A DNA stretch of 64,000 nt from Sphingomonadaceae bacterium (GCA_947463325.1 CANHQT010000006.1:26507-90506), one strand, 5' to 3'; counted from the stretch's first letter, positions 46,336-54,619 are shown. Made by a program: numbers and translations. The notes: generated by a model not told the origin, from the letters alone.

Positions 46336-47538
46336 ATGACGCGGGTTCTCCATATCCTCGATCACAGTTTGCCGGCGCAAAGTGGCTATACTTTCCGCAC
46401 GCGTGCGATCCTGAAGGCCCAGCAGGCGCTGGGCTGGGAGGTGGAGGCGTTGACATCGGTCCGGCATCCCCTGCCGGGGCCAGAGCATGAAGAGGTGGAT
46501 GGAATCGTCTTTCATCGCACCGCGCCCGCGCCGGGTGGCTGGCCGGGCATGCGCGAATGGCGGGAAGTGCGCTCGCTCTCGCGGCGCGTTGAGGATCGAA
46601 TCAGCGCCTTTGCGCCTGACATTATCCACGCCCATTCGCCGGTGCTGACCGCGCTGGCTGCGGGGCCGGTTGCGCGCGCGCGCGCCATTCCTTTCATTTA
46701 CGAGATTCGTGCATTCTGGGAGGATGCGGCGGTCGGCAACGGTACCGGCCGCGAAGGCAGTCCGCGCTATCGCCTGACCCGGATGATGGAAACGCATGCG
46801 GTGCGGCGTGCCGATGCTGTGGCCGTGATCTGCGAAGGGCTGCGTGCTGATCTGGTCGCGCGCGGCATTGACCCTGCCAAGATCATGGTTTCACCCAATG
46901 GTGTTGATCTTTCCCTGTTTGGGGCGCCGGTGCCTCGCGATCAGGCAATGGTGGCCAAAATGGGCCTTAAAGACGCGGAAGTGATCGGCTTCATCGGCAG
47001 CTTTTATGATTATGAGGGGCTCGACACGCTGATCGCCGCCATGCCGCGGCTGGTCGCTTTGCGCCCGCAACTGGCGCTGCTGCTGGTCGGCGGCGGGCCG
47101 ATGGACGCAGCCTTGAGGGCGCAAGCCGCAGTCTCGCCAGTGGCCGATCGCATCCACTTCGTCGGCCGTGTGCCGCATGATGAGGTTGAGCGCTACTATG
47201 CGCTAACCGACATCCAGGTTTATCCGCGCAAGGCCATGCGCCTGACAGAGTTGGTTACGCCGCTGAAACCGCTTGAAGCGATGGCGCAGGGGCGGCTGGT
47301 GGCAGCATCGGATATTGGCGGACATCGCGAGCTGATCCGCGACGGTGAAACAGGCACCTTGTTCGCGGCAGATGATCCCGAAGCACTGGCCGACGCCGTG
47401 GCCGGGTTGCTTGCCAATCGTGCAGGCTGGGAAGACCGGAGAGCCAAAGCCAGAGCGTTTGTTGAAGCCGAGCGTAACTGGTCGTCAAACATTCGGCGTT
47501 ACGAACCAATTTACCAGCGCTTGCTGGGACAGGCCTGA
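46336..47538 (+). CDS. Glycosyltransferase family 4, exosortase A-associated
   Basis: A 400-aa GT-B enzyme. The start (RVLHILDHSLPAQSGYTFRT) and the middle (HAHSPVLTALAAGPVARARAIPF, then EIRAFWEDAAVGNGT) are those of the PEP-CTERM/exosortase A-associated glycosyltransferase group. The C-terminal nucleotide-sugar domain has GFIGSFYDYEGLD and PLKPLEAMAQGRLVAASDIGG with the EMA-type motif. It probably helps build the exported polysaccharide handled by the divergent O-ligase. Exosortase itself is not in the window. Confidence 0.87.
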   Translation: MTRVLHILDHSLPAQSGYTFRTRAILKAQQALGWEVEALTSVRHPLPGPEHEEVDGIVFHRTAPAPGGWPGMREWREVRSLSRRVEDRISAFAPDIIHAHSPVLTALAAGPVARARAIPFIYEIRAFWEDAAVGNGTGREGSPRYRLTRMMETHAVRRADAVAVICEGLRADLVARGIDPAKIMVSPNGVDLSLFGAPVPRDQAMVAKMGLKDAEVIGFIGSFYDYEGLDTLIAAMPRLVALRPQLALLLVGGGPMDAALRAQAAVSPVADRIHFVGRVPHDEVERYYALTDIQVYPRKAMRLTELVTPLKPLEAMAQGRLVAASDIGGHRELIRDGETGTLFAADDPEALADAVAGLLANRAGWEDRRAKARAFVEAERNWSSNIRRYEPIYQRLLGQA

Positions 47539-47584
47539 CGAGCCACATGTGCAGCAGACGGACAAGAGTCCAGATGGGACCAGA

Positions 47585-48661
47585 ATGAGCGCAAGTTACA
47601 CCATCAGGCGCGATGCGGAGGGACTGCCGATCCCGTTCGGCGTGGCCGGTGTCGCGGGTACGGGCGCGGCGCTGCTGGGCCTTGCGGGATTGCTGGTGCC
47701 GATCGGCTGGATCGAGACCTTATCCTATCATCTTTATCTCGATACCATCATCAGCGCCGCTGCACCGCCGCTTGGTTTAACGGCCCGTATCCTGTTTGCC
47801 ATCGCCATGGCCTCCCTGGGCGGCGCGGCGGGATATGTGCTGGCGCGACTGTTCAAAGTTGTGCCGAGCGATCTGGTTGATGTGCTGCTCACGCGGCTGC
47901 GTGGGTTGGATCGTCAGGATGAGGCAGACGCACCCGTGCTGCGGAGTGCCGATCGCCATCCCGATGCGCCGGCGCGTCGGCCTTTCTCGCCGCTGCGTGA
48001 TATTCCCGAACCGGCTTCGGCCGATGATGTTGCCGCTCCGGCAGTGATGGCGCAGCCACAGCATTTTGTGAGCCAGACCCGCGATGATGAGGACGAGCTT
48101 TTGCTCGATAGTCAGTTCGCCGGGCCGGCAGAGCCATCTCTTCCGGCCGATGAAGCAGTGCCGTTGACTCACAGTTATGATGCCGCCGGATGGGCAGCGG
48201 AAGAGCCGGCGGACGAGGAAAGTCCGCCGGCTGAAGCTGAGGTGCCGTTCGATCTGCCGGCGCCGTCGCCCGAGGATTGGGAACAGGCCGCTCAGCCCGT
48301 GACGATGCCGCCCGCGCCCGAACCCGAGCCTGCACCCGAGCCAGCCGCTGATCCGGTTATGGAGGCTCCCGTTCTCCAATCGCCGCCCGTCACGGCTCCG
48401 CGCGCTGCCGCGCCCCGACCGCAGCCGCTGGACCTTTCGGTCGCGCGTCTCGACGAGCTGATCGCGCGTCTCGAAACTGGCTTTGCAAGCAAGGTTGCGG
48501 CCCCAGTTGCAGGCTCACCGGAAACAGGTGGAAATCTGGCCCAGCCGGAATCGGCGGATATGGTGCCGATGGAGGCGCGGACCGACGATCCTGCTTTTCC
48601 ACACGATCCCGCGCTGGCTGCTGCGCTTGCCACTCTGCGCAAGCTTAATCGTGCCGGCTGA
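47585..48661 (+). CDS. Membrane-anchored acidic Pro/Glu-rich protein, unknown function
   Basis: A 358-aa product with two N-terminal helices (about 20-42, GVAGTGAALLGLAGLLVPIG, and 66-88, ILFAIAMASLGGAAGYVLARL), then a long low-complexity acidic region rich in Glu, Pro and Ala, and a short conserved-looking end (LDLSVARLDELIARLETGF, PALAAALATLRKLN). The ending could be a helix for partner binding. It follows the glycosyltransferase by 46 bp on the same strand. I recognise no family. Confidence 0.7.
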   Translation: MSASYTIRRDAEGLPIPFGVAGVAGTGAALLGLAGLLVPIGWIETLSYHLYLDTIISAAAPPLGLTARILFAIAMASLGGAAGYVLARLFKVVPSDLVDVLLTRLRGLDRQDEADAPVLRSADRHPDAPARRPFSPLRDIPEPASADDVAAPAVMAQPQHFVSQTRDDEDELLLDSQFAGPAEPSLPADEAVPLTHSYDAAGWAAEEPADEESPPAEAEVPFDLPAPSPEDWEQAAQPVTMPPAPEPEPAPEPAADPVMEAPVLQSPPVTAPRAAAPRPQPLDLSVARLDELIARLETGFASKVAAPVAGSPETGGNLAQPESADMVPMEARTDDPAFPHDPALAAALATLRKLNRAG

Positions 48662-48670
48662 CCGGCGCGG

Positions 48671-49000
48671 TCATTCGGCGGCGATGGTGAGCAATTCGAT
48701 CCTGCAGGGCATCTGCCAGACGCCACCTGCGCCCCGTTCTCGCTGACCCAGCGCGACCATGCAGTCGGCGACAATCTCGCCGGGCAGGTCAAACTCCCAT
48801 TCGGGCAGCTGCGCCAGAAAGGCGGGCGGCGACGCATCGGCACACGCCAGCCGGATGGAGAGGTCGATCCCGTGGCGTGCGCCCGAGAAGGTCGCGCTAG
48901 CCCACTCGCGCTCGTCGGCCCTCAACAGCGTTGCATCCGCGCCGAGCCCGGCGAGGACCGTGCGCACCAGCCGCGCCGCAATGTCTTTGCGTGCCATCAT
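48671..49000 (-). CDS. Hypothetical protein, S24-linked operon
   Basis: A 109-aa protein starting MMARKDIAARLVRTVLAGLGA, with a beta-rich middle (HGIDLSIRLACADA, EWEFDLPGEIVADC) and ending ELLTIAAE. No signal peptide or membrane helix. Its ATG overlaps the stop of the 70-aa gene upstream by 4 nt, and both are divergent from the S24 repressor across a palindromic operator. I do not recognise a family; its job is unknown. Confidence 0.65.
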   Translation of the reverse strand: MMARKDIAARLVRTVLAGLGADATLLRADEREWASATFSGARHGIDLSIRLACADASPPAFLAQLPEWEFDLPGEIVADCMVALGQRERGAGGVWQMPCRIELLTIAAE

Positions 49001-49209
49001 GCCGCAACCTTTCCGGCGACCTGTGCGCGCCATATGTTCATGAAATGTTCTACACGGCATCGCACCCGATGCCCCGGTTCGCGGCCGCGCCTCAGGTCGA
49101 GGACGAAGCGGGGGTCGCTGACGGCGAGCCGGCCAAAGCGGGTCGGCGGCATCGCCTGTTCGCGCAGGAAACGCTCGATATCATAGAGCAGAGGGCGATC
49201 GGGTGGCAT
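48997..49209 (-). CDS. Small conserved protein with FGRLAVSDPRFVLDLRRGR motif
   Basis: A 70-aa basic protein (LLYDIERFLREQAMPPTRFG, then DPRFVLDLRRGREPG and VEHFMNIW). The pattern of a short helix, PPTxFG, DPRFVxDLRxGR and a final helix resembles a small group I recall in sphingomonads, likely a compact DNA-binding helix-turn-helix. It is first in the two-gene unit facing the S24 repressor, with 112 bp of regulatory DNA between them. Confidence 0.65.
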   Translation of the reverse strand: MPPDRPLLYDIERFLREQAMPPTRFGRLAVSDPRFVLDLRRGREPGHRVRCRVEHFMNIWRAQVAGKVAA

Positions 49210-49278
49210 GGGAAGCTCCTGTTTTGCCGGTGCCTGGATGGGCGCCGAGTCGCCCTGTTCCTGTTTCGTGCTCGTCTG

Positions 49279-49305
49279 TTTCCTACTTGTCTAGGAAAAT
49301 TCCTA
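49279..49305. promoter_or_regulatory. Three-half-site operator between S24 repressor and small-gene operon
   Basis: TTTCCTA (49279-49285) and TAGGAAA (49292-49298) form an inverted repeat with a 6-nt spacer; TAGGAA (49292-49297) pairs again with TTCCTA (49300-49305) across 2 nt. The central half-site is shared, so two dimers would compete. It lies 17 bp from the repressor start. Confidence 0.65.
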
Positions 49306-49321
49306 TCGCTACTGTCCCGTA

Positions 49322-49984
49322 GTGAACATCGCCCCGCCTCGCCCAGAATCGCCGCAACAAGCGTTGGCGCGGATCGCGCGCGAACAGGGAGTGGATTATG
49401 CGCGCCTCTCGCGGCTGATCGGCCGCAACGCTGCCTACATCCAGCAGTTCGTCCAGCGTGGTTCGCCGCGCCAGCTCGGCGAACGCGACCGGGCGGTTAT
49501 CGCAACCTATCTCGGGGTCGATGAAAGCCTGCTCGGCGGGCCGGTGCGCGCGGATCCACAGGCCGATGCCCTAGCGACTGTGCCACGACTCGATGTGGGT
49601 GTCGCGGCGGGGGCCGGGGTGCTTGCCGGCACGGATCGCCCGGTTGCGGCGATGGCCTTCGACCGCGCATGGCTAAGGGGGTTGGGCATTGCCCCGCTCA
49701 AGGCCGCGATTCTCAGAGTTGAGGGCGACTCGATGGCGCCCACGCTCGGCCATGGCGACGAGATTTTGGTCGATTCAGCTGACGCGGCAACGCGGTTGCG
49801 CAACGGCATCTATGTGCTGCGCCGTGACGGTGCCCTGCTGGTCAAACGGCTCGATTGCGCGGCGATGCGGCAGGGCGTGGTCGGCATTGTCAGCGACAAT
49901 CCTGCGTGGCCACGGGAAGATGCGCGGCTGGAATCGCTGCTGATCCTCGGCAGGGTGCGCTGGGCAGGCCGAAGCCTGGCTTGA
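49322..49984 (+). CDS. S24-family (LexA/CI-like) transcriptional regulator
   Basis: A 220-aa protein with an N-terminal helix-turn-helix (DYARLSRLIGRNAAYIQQFV) and a C-terminal S24 domain carrying the serine in VEGDSMAPTL (Ser137) and the lysine in ALLVKRLD (Lys175). AAGAG at 95-99 gives a candidate Ala-Gly cleavage bond. It starts with GTG. It is divergent from two small genes, with a shared palindromic operator. In phages such proteins keep lysis genes off until DNA damage; here there is no attached prophage, so it looks domesticated. Confidence 0.87.
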   Translation: MNIAPPRPESPQQALARIAREQGVDYARLSRLIGRNAAYIQQFVQRGSPRQLGERDRAVIATYLGVDESLLGGPVRADPQADALATVPRLDVGVAAGAGVLAGTDRPVAAMAFDRAWLRGLGIAPLKAAILRVEGDSMAPTLGHGDEILVDSADAATRLRNGIYVLRRDGALLVKRLDCAAMRQGVVGIVSDNPAWPREDARLESLLILGRVRWAGRSLA

Positions 49985-49990
49985 GCGTGA

Positions 49991-50902
49991 TCAGCAGACG
50001 CAGCGTGGGCGCGGGCGGGGTGCCGGGCGGCGATGCACCGGACGACGCGGTGCCACCCGGGCGCGGGCCGGCGCGACATGGACTGTCTCGTAAGTCGTCT
50101 CGGTTTCTTCGATGATGATCGGAGCACCGGGGATGACGATCGTCTGCATGCCGGCATATTCATAGCCGCCACCGGTGTAATAGCCGCCGTCATAGGCGTA
50201 GCCGCCGCCGTAATAGCTGCCGCCACGGCCACGATAATCGCGCCGTGACGAACGGCTCCACCAGCTATCGCAGGCGCGGCGGTCTTCGGCACGGTCGATA
50301 GCTGCACCGGCAATTGCGCCGACGCCAGCGCCGATCAACGTGCCCGCTGTCCGGTTGCCGCGACCGGCGATGCGGTTGCCCGCCACGCCGCCAACGACAC
50401 CGCCGATCGCGGCACCGCCGACGCCATTGTCACGGCGGCAGAAACGCTCCCAATCCGCGTCGGACCAGTCGCGCCGATCAATCCGTTCGTACCGTTCGCG
50501 ATGCTGCACACGCTCGCGCCGGTCCCTGCGATAGTCCCGTTCGCTCCGTTCGCCGCGATAATCACCGCGATAATCCTGCATTTCGGGCGGCGGCGCATCA
50601 TAGTCGGCGCCATGTCCGCCATCATAGGTGCCGCGATAGCGCCCTTCATAGCTGCGGCCGTCTTCGGCATGCCAGGTTCCCTGCCATTCGCCTTCCCAGC
50701 GCCCGCGATAATCGCGTTCGGCCAATTCACGGTCGGCGCTGCTGCGATAGACGCTGGTGTCACCGGCGCTCGCACTATCGACCACAATCACCCGGCGTTC
50801 GGTGCGGACAGTTTCGCCGCCGGACGTGCGGTGGCTCGCTTCCGCCGCTTGAGAAGCGAAGGCCGCAACGGCGGCAACCCCTACCAGCAACAGCGTCCGC
50901 AT
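49991..50902 (-). CDS. Secreted glycine-zipper 2TM protein, Arg/Asp/Tyr-rich
   Basis: A 303-aa product with a signal peptide (MRTLLLVGVAAVAAFASQAA), a long charged region with YRGRWEGEW and YRGDYRGERSERDYRRDRRE repeats, then a glycine-zipper pair (GGAAIGGVVGGVAGNRIAG, GTLIGAGVGAIAGAAID) and a Gly/Tyr-rich tail ending CVC. Glycine-zipper domains of this Rick_17kDa/YMGG type insert in the outer membrane or envelope. The role is unknown. ATG 50902 has GGTGGAAA upstream. Confidence 0.72.
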   Translation of the reverse strand: MRTLLLVGVAAVAAFASQAAEASHRTSGGETVRTERRVIVVDSASAGDTSVYRSSADRELAERDYRGRWEGEWQGTWHAEDGRSYEGRYRGTYDGGHGADYDAPPPEMQDYRGDYRGERSERDYRRDRRERVQHRERYERIDRRDWSDADWERFCRRDNGVGGAAIGGVVGGVAGNRIAGRGNRTAGTLIGAGVGAIAGAAIDRAEDRRACDSWWSRSSRRDYRGRGGSYYGGGYAYDGGYYTGGGYEYAGMQTIVIPGAPIIIEETETTYETVHVAPARARVAPRRPVHRRPAPRPRPRCVC

Positions 50903-51040
50903 AATTTCCACCCTTTTCACGACGGCGCACTCGCACCCGTTATGGTGAATCCGGCGTTAGCAAATTCCGCCTCATGCCGCGAGCGAAGCCGCAGGGGAGC
51001 AGGTGTCCCGTATCGGGGCAGGGGTTAACCTTGGCGGCGC

Positions 51041-51523
51041 TTAGCCGAGCCGGCTGGCGATGCGGGTGATCAATGCTTCGGCGCCTGTGGCATCGGTGGT
51101 TGTGAAGCGCGCCGGACTCGGGCTGTCGAGATCAAGCACGCCAATAAGCCGGTCTCCATCGATGATGGGGACCACCAGTTCCGAACGGCTAGCGGCATCG
51201 CAGGCGATATGCCCGGGGAAGGCGTGGACATCCTCGACCAACTGGGTTGTGCGGCTGCGCGCCGCCGCGCCACAGACACCTTTGTCGAGCGCGATGCGGA
51301 TGCAGGCTGATTTGCCCTGGAACGGGCCCAGCACCAGCTCGCGCCCGTCGAAACGATAGAAGCCCGCCCAGTTGAGATCGGGCACCGCCTGCCAGACCAG
51401 CGCAGCGATGTTGGCCATATTGGCAATGCCGTCCGGCTCGCCCGCACTGATCGCGTCAGCAGCGTCGGCAAGTTCTGCCCACAGGGTTGCGGGATCGGCG
51501 GCGGAAAATTCGAAGCTGTACAT
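51041..51523 (-). CDS. msrC: Free methionine-(R)-sulfoxide reductase (GAF domain)
   Basis: Reduces free methionine-R-sulfoxide. The 160-aa GAF protein has Cys74, Cys84 and Cys108, each exactly 10 less than Cys84, Cys94 and Cys118 of the E. coli enzyme, within NWAGFY, LGPFQGKSACIRI, KGVCG and VEDVHAFPGHIACDA. All three redox cysteines are therefore present. The start at 51523 (MYSFEFSA) fits the family better than the longer frame. It lies 22 bp after arfB on the same strand. It complements the protein-repairing MsrA at 0.8 kb. Confidence 0.92.
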   Translation of the reverse strand: MYSFEFSAADPATLWAELADAADAISAGEPDGIANMANIAALVWQAVPDLNWAGFYRFDGRELVLGPFQGKSACIRIALDKGVCGAAARSRTTQLVEDVHAFPGHIACDAASRSELVVPIIDGDRLIGVLDLDSPSPARFTTTDATGAEALITRIASRLG

Positions 51524-51545
51524 GGCGCAATCCCCTAGCGCGGCT

Positions 51546-51971
51546 TCAGTCGATTTGCACCCGCCCGCGACCTGCCTTGATGCCGCTGCGGGCCTTTTTG
51601 GCATCGACGCGCTTGGCCTTGGCGGCTTTGCTCGGCTTGGTCGCCTTGCGTGGTTTGGGAACGATGGTCGCTGCGCGGATCAGGGCAAACAGACGTTCGC
51701 GCACTTCCTGCCGATTGAGCGCTTGCGAGCGCGAGCCTTCGGATCGCAGCACCAGCACGCCGTCTGCGGTCATCCGCCGTCCGGCAAGACCGGCGAGCCT
51801 ATGTTTGACGGCATCGGGCAAATTGGGGCTGTTCGCGATATCGAAGCGTAGCTGCACCGCGCTGTCCGTCGTGTTGACATGCTGACCGCCTGCGCCGGTG
51901 GAACGGACAAAGCTTTCTTCCAGCTCTTCGCTGTCGATGCCGATGCTGCGGGTGACGGGAAGCCACGGCAT
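51546..51971 (-). CDS. arfB: Alternative ribosome-rescue factor ArfB (GGQ peptidyl-tRNA hydrolase)
   Basis: Releases peptides from ribosomes stalled without a stop codon. The 141-aa protein has the GGQ motif at 28-30 (STGAGGQHVNTTDSAVQL), the RF-1 domain to about residue 105 and a basic C-terminal tail (KAAKAKRVDAKKA, GRGRVQID) that enters the empty mRNA channel. The absence of a codon-recognition domain rules out RF1/RF2. Six bp separate it from the pseudouridine synthase. Confidence 0.92.
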   Translation of the reverse strand: MPWLPVTRSIGIDSEELEESFVRSTGAGGQHVNTTDSAVQLRFDIANSPNLPDAVKHRLAGLAGRRMTADGVLVLRSEGSRSQALNRQEVRERLFALIRAATIVPKPRKATKPSKAAKAKRVDAKKARSGIKAGRGRVQID

Positions 51972-51977
51972 GGCCGC

Positions 51978-52673
51978 TTAATCCGCGTCGGGATCGCGAA
52001 AGCCGAGCGCCGTGAAGCGCAGCGGAAAGGGGGCGTGTGCCGCGATCAGCGTCTTGCCCGGCCGTTCTAGGCGGAGATCGGCAGCGTGCAGCATCATCCC
52101 GGCGGGCAAGGCCGAACCATAGATGGGGTCGCCCGCTATGGCATGGCCGATGCCGCTCGCGGCATGAACGCGCAGCTGGTGGGTCCGGCCGCTGGCGGGA
52201 CGGAAAGCGACCAGGGCGCGTCCGCCCGCAGTTGCCAGAAGCTCCCAATCGGTGCGTGCGCTTCTTGCGTCCTTCGCGCCTTCCGCGGCCGGGATCATCC
52301 GCCAGCCCTGTTCCTTGGTCGACACCTTGGTGATCGGCATATCGATCGTGCCGCCTTCGCTGTCGGGAATGCCCTCGAGGATGGCGAGATAGCGTTTCTC
52401 AACCAAACCGGCCTCGAACGCTTGGCCGAGCCGCTTGTGTGCCTTGGCGCTGCGCGCGAGCATCAGGCAGCCGGACGTGTCCCGGTCGAGCCGGTGCACC
52501 GGGCGCGGCCATTCGCGATAACCGAGCATCAGCGCTTGCAGATGATTCTCGACACTGAGGCCGCCGTCGCGCGGCGGATCGACAGGAAGGCCGGCGGGTT
52601 TGTCGACAACCAGCGCCTCGCTGTCGATATGAAGGACGTGGTCGGCAAGCATGATGCGCCGACCCTTAGCCAT
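51978..52673 (-). CDS. RluA-family RNA pseudouridine synthase
   Basis: Isomerises uridine in rRNA or tRNA. From 52673 it is 231 aa, with the catalytic Asp63 in PVHRLDRDTSGCLMLAR, LVVDKPAGLPV before it and SGRTHQLRVHA after, the three motifs of the family. No S4 domain is present. The start is uncertain (an ATG at residue 8 is also possible). The target nucleotide cannot be assigned. It leads the set with arfB and msrC. Confidence 0.9.
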   Translation of the reverse strand: MAKGRRIMLADHVLHIDSEALVVDKPAGLPVDPPRDGGLSVENHLQALMLGYREWPRPVHRLDRDTSGCLMLARSAKAHKRLGQAFEAGLVEKRYLAILEGIPDSEGGTIDMPITKVSTKEQGWRMIPAAEGAKDARSARTDWELLATAGGRALVAFRPASGRTHQLRVHAASGIGHAIAGDPIYGSALPAGMMLHAADLRLERPGKTLIAAHAPFPLRFTALGFRDPDAD

Positions 52674-52822
52674 GTCCTCTTCATGCCGCCAGCTTTGCCG
52701 CAGTGCGCGTTGCTCGATCGCCCAGATGGCGCGTTCCGCCGGGATCGGTTGCCCGCGCAGGTTAAGAGCCTGTTTGCACCCTTCTGTTAAGCGGACGCTG
52801 AGGGAACTGACGGGAACTGAAG

Positions 52823-53974
52823 ATGACCACTTCTGCAAAGACACGCGCCTTATGTCTGACCGCAGCTACATTGTTGCTGGCGGCGTGTGGGCGCGAAAGC
52901 GATGGCCGTAGTTTCGAGCGAGCCCAGGAAGCGATGGCGCGCGGTGATCACGCCGCCGCACGTGTCGAGCTGCTCAATGCCGCGCGCGAACGACCAGGCG
53001 ATGCCGCGGTGCGCCTCGCCATGGCCGAAACACTGCTTGAGCTGGGTGATGCCTTGGGCGGCGATGCTGCGGCGAACGAAGCCGCGCGCCTTGGCGCCTC
53101 CGCCGGGCGGGTTGCTGTGCTGCGCGCCGATGCGGCCATCATGCGCGGTGATGTCGCGGCAGCCGAATCGATGCTGTCAACGATCCCTGCCAACGCAGTG
53201 GCAGATCGCGCACGCATTGCGGGCGGCATCGCCATGTTGCGTGACGATGTACCCGGCGCGATCGCGCTGTTCCGTGAAGGGCTGGCTGCCGCTGATGATG
53301 CCCGCCTCCGGATCGATCTCGGCCACGCGCTGCTGATTTCCGGCGACGTTGCCGGTGCAAGCGAGCAGGCACGTCTTGCGACTGCCCTTGCTCCGCGCAG
53401 GGTCGGCGGGCCGTTGCTGACAGCAATCATTGCCGATCGTAATGAGGATGCGGCGGCATCGCTTGCTGCCTATGATGCGGTCCTTGCCATCCAGTCAGCC
53501 AATGTCGCTGGCTTGCTCGGGCGCGCCGATGCGCTGGGCAAGCTTGGCCGGTTCGACGATGTCGAGGATGCAATCGGCCGTGCGGCTGAGGTTGCACCGG
53601 CCCATCCGAGGCTCGCTTATCTGAAGGCGCGGCTGGCGGCGCATGGCGGTGATCTGAATGAAGCGCGGCGGATCCTTGGGAGCGCCGGATCACGGCTCGA
53701 CAATGATCTCGACGCTCTGGTGCTGGGTGCCGATGTCGCGCTGCAGACCGGTTATCCCAGCCTTGCCGTGTCCAAGGCGCGCCGGGCCCACGCCATTGCA
53801 TCGGGCGAGCCGTACCTCAACTATTTGCTGGCCAATGCCCTGTGGCATGACGGTCAGGCCGAAGAGGCAAAGGCAGTGATGCGCTTTTTTGACGAAGCGG
53901 ATGTCGTTCCGGCCCCGGCCCGTGCTCTCGCGGCCGCATTGGCGGCGGGAACGCCGCCCCCGGCGCAGCGCTGA
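52823..53974 (+). CDS. TPR-repeat lipoprotein
   Basis: A 383-aa protein with a lipoprotein signal ending LLLAAC (Cys22), then about nine helical repeats of TPR type (RAQEAMARGDHAAARVELL, AIALFREGLAAADDARLR, AAYDAVLAIQSANVAGLL) over nearly the whole chain. It resembles the TPR proteins that assist exosortase/PEP-CTERM or secretion systems but is much shorter than PrsT. It is divergent from the pseudouridine synthase, and its terminator is shared with the convergent PEP-CTERM-like gene. Confidence 0.85.
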   Translation: MTTSAKTRALCLTAATLLLAACGRESDGRSFERAQEAMARGDHAAARVELLNAARERPGDAAVRLAMAETLLELGDALGGDAAANEAARLGASAGRVAVLRADAAIMRGDVAAAESMLSTIPANAVADRARIAGGIAMLRDDVPGAIALFREGLAAADDARLRIDLGHALLISGDVAGASEQARLATALAPRRVGGPLLTAIIADRNEDAAASLAAYDAVLAIQSANVAGLLGRADALGKLGRFDDVEDAIGRAAEVAPAHPRLAYLKARLAAHGGDLNEARRILGSAGSRLDNDLDALVLGADVALQTGYPSLAVSKARRAHAIASGEPYLNYLLANALWHDGQAEEAKAVMRFFDEADVVPAPARALAAALAAGTPPPAQR

Positions 53975-53989
53975 TAACCCCACATATGC

Positions 53990-54019
53990 AAAGCGGGCGG
54001 GGTTGCCCCCGCCCGCTTT
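53990..54019. terminator. Bidirectional terminator between TPR lipoprotein and PEP-CTERM-like gene
   Basis: GCGGGCGGGG (53993-54002), loop TTGC, CCCCGCCCGC (54007-54016), with A residues before and TTT after, so it can stop both convergent transcripts. Confidence 0.9.
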
Positions 54020-54047
54020 CTTGTTTTTCTGGCGTCTGACCTGAGTG

Positions 54048-54509
54048 TCAGGCGGACTGCTGCTTGCGGCGGCGATTGCGGCGAGCGAGCGCGAGGCCAG
54101 CAAGGCCCAGACCGAACAGGCCGACAATTCCCGGCTCGGAAACAGGGGTAGCACCGCCCGAGCTGCCACCCGAGCTGCCGCCCGACGAAGAGCTGGAAGA
54201 TGAGGTCGAGCTGGACGACGAGGTCGAGGTCGAACCACCCGACGAGGTCGAAGTCGAACCGCCCGACGAGGTCGAAGTCGAACCGCCCGAAGAGGTCGAG
54301 CTCCAGCCGCCGGTCGAGGAACCGCCGCGCGAAGAGCTGCCCGACGAGGTGCTGCTGCTCGACGACGACGTGGACGAGCAGTTCTTCTTGCAGATGCCCC
54401 AGTTGCCGCCGCCCCAGTTCCACTTGCCCCAAGTGGCTGCGGCCGGTGCTGCGACAAATGCTGCACTGGCAACGGCAGCGAGAAGGATTTTGCGATTTGC
54501 GATAGCCAT
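54048..54509 (-). CDS. Ser-rich surface protein with PEP-CTERM-like sorting signal
   Basis: A 153-aa protein: signal peptide (ANRKILLAAVASAAFVAA, cleavage near AAA), a Trp/Gly patch (WGKWNWGGGNWG), a pair of cysteines, a stretch of about 75 residues almost entirely Ser, Thr and Gly with three GGSTSTSS repeats, and a C-terminus PVSEPGIVGLFGLGLAGLALA followed by RRNRRRK (21 residues listed as two parts: the motif SEPG, the helix, the basic tail). That is the architecture of an exosortase substrate with SEPG in place of PEP. The Ser/Thr region is a likely O-glycosylation target. Confidence 0.82.
   Translation of the reverse strand: MAIANRKILLAAVASAAFVAAPAAATWGKWNWGGGNWGICKKNCSSTSSSSSSTSSGSSSRGGSSTGGWSSTSSGGSTSTSSGGSTSTSSGGSTSTSSSSSTSSSSSSSGGSSGGSSGGATPVSEPGIVGLFGLGLAGLALARRNRRRKQQSA
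54217..54288 (-). repeat. Three tandem 24-bp repeats in the PEP-CTERM-like gene
   Basis: GACGAGGTCGARGTCGAACC followed by RCCC, three copies at 54217, 54241 and 54265; copies 2 and 3 are identical, and a fourth degenerate copy starts at 54289. Each encodes GGSTSTSS on the minus strand. Confidence 0.9.
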
Positions 54510-54619
54510 GATCTGATACTCCCTGAACTTGAACCTGTCGGGAGTTAAGCAATCGGCGTGCCAATGGCGGAAAAGCGGGGATTTTCTGGTTAACGCCCTT
54601 CATACTTGTAAAGCGCACC

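Noticed and set aside
54217..54312. CRISPR-like short repeats
   Set aside because: The 24-bp units are directly adjacent with no spacers and lie inside a coding sequence as GGSTSTSS codons.
54064..54516. 150-codon plus-strand frame rich in Glu, Val and Pro across the PEP-CTERM-like gene
   Set aside because: Product of the tandem repeat read on the wrong strand; signal peptide and sorting tail are on the minus strand.
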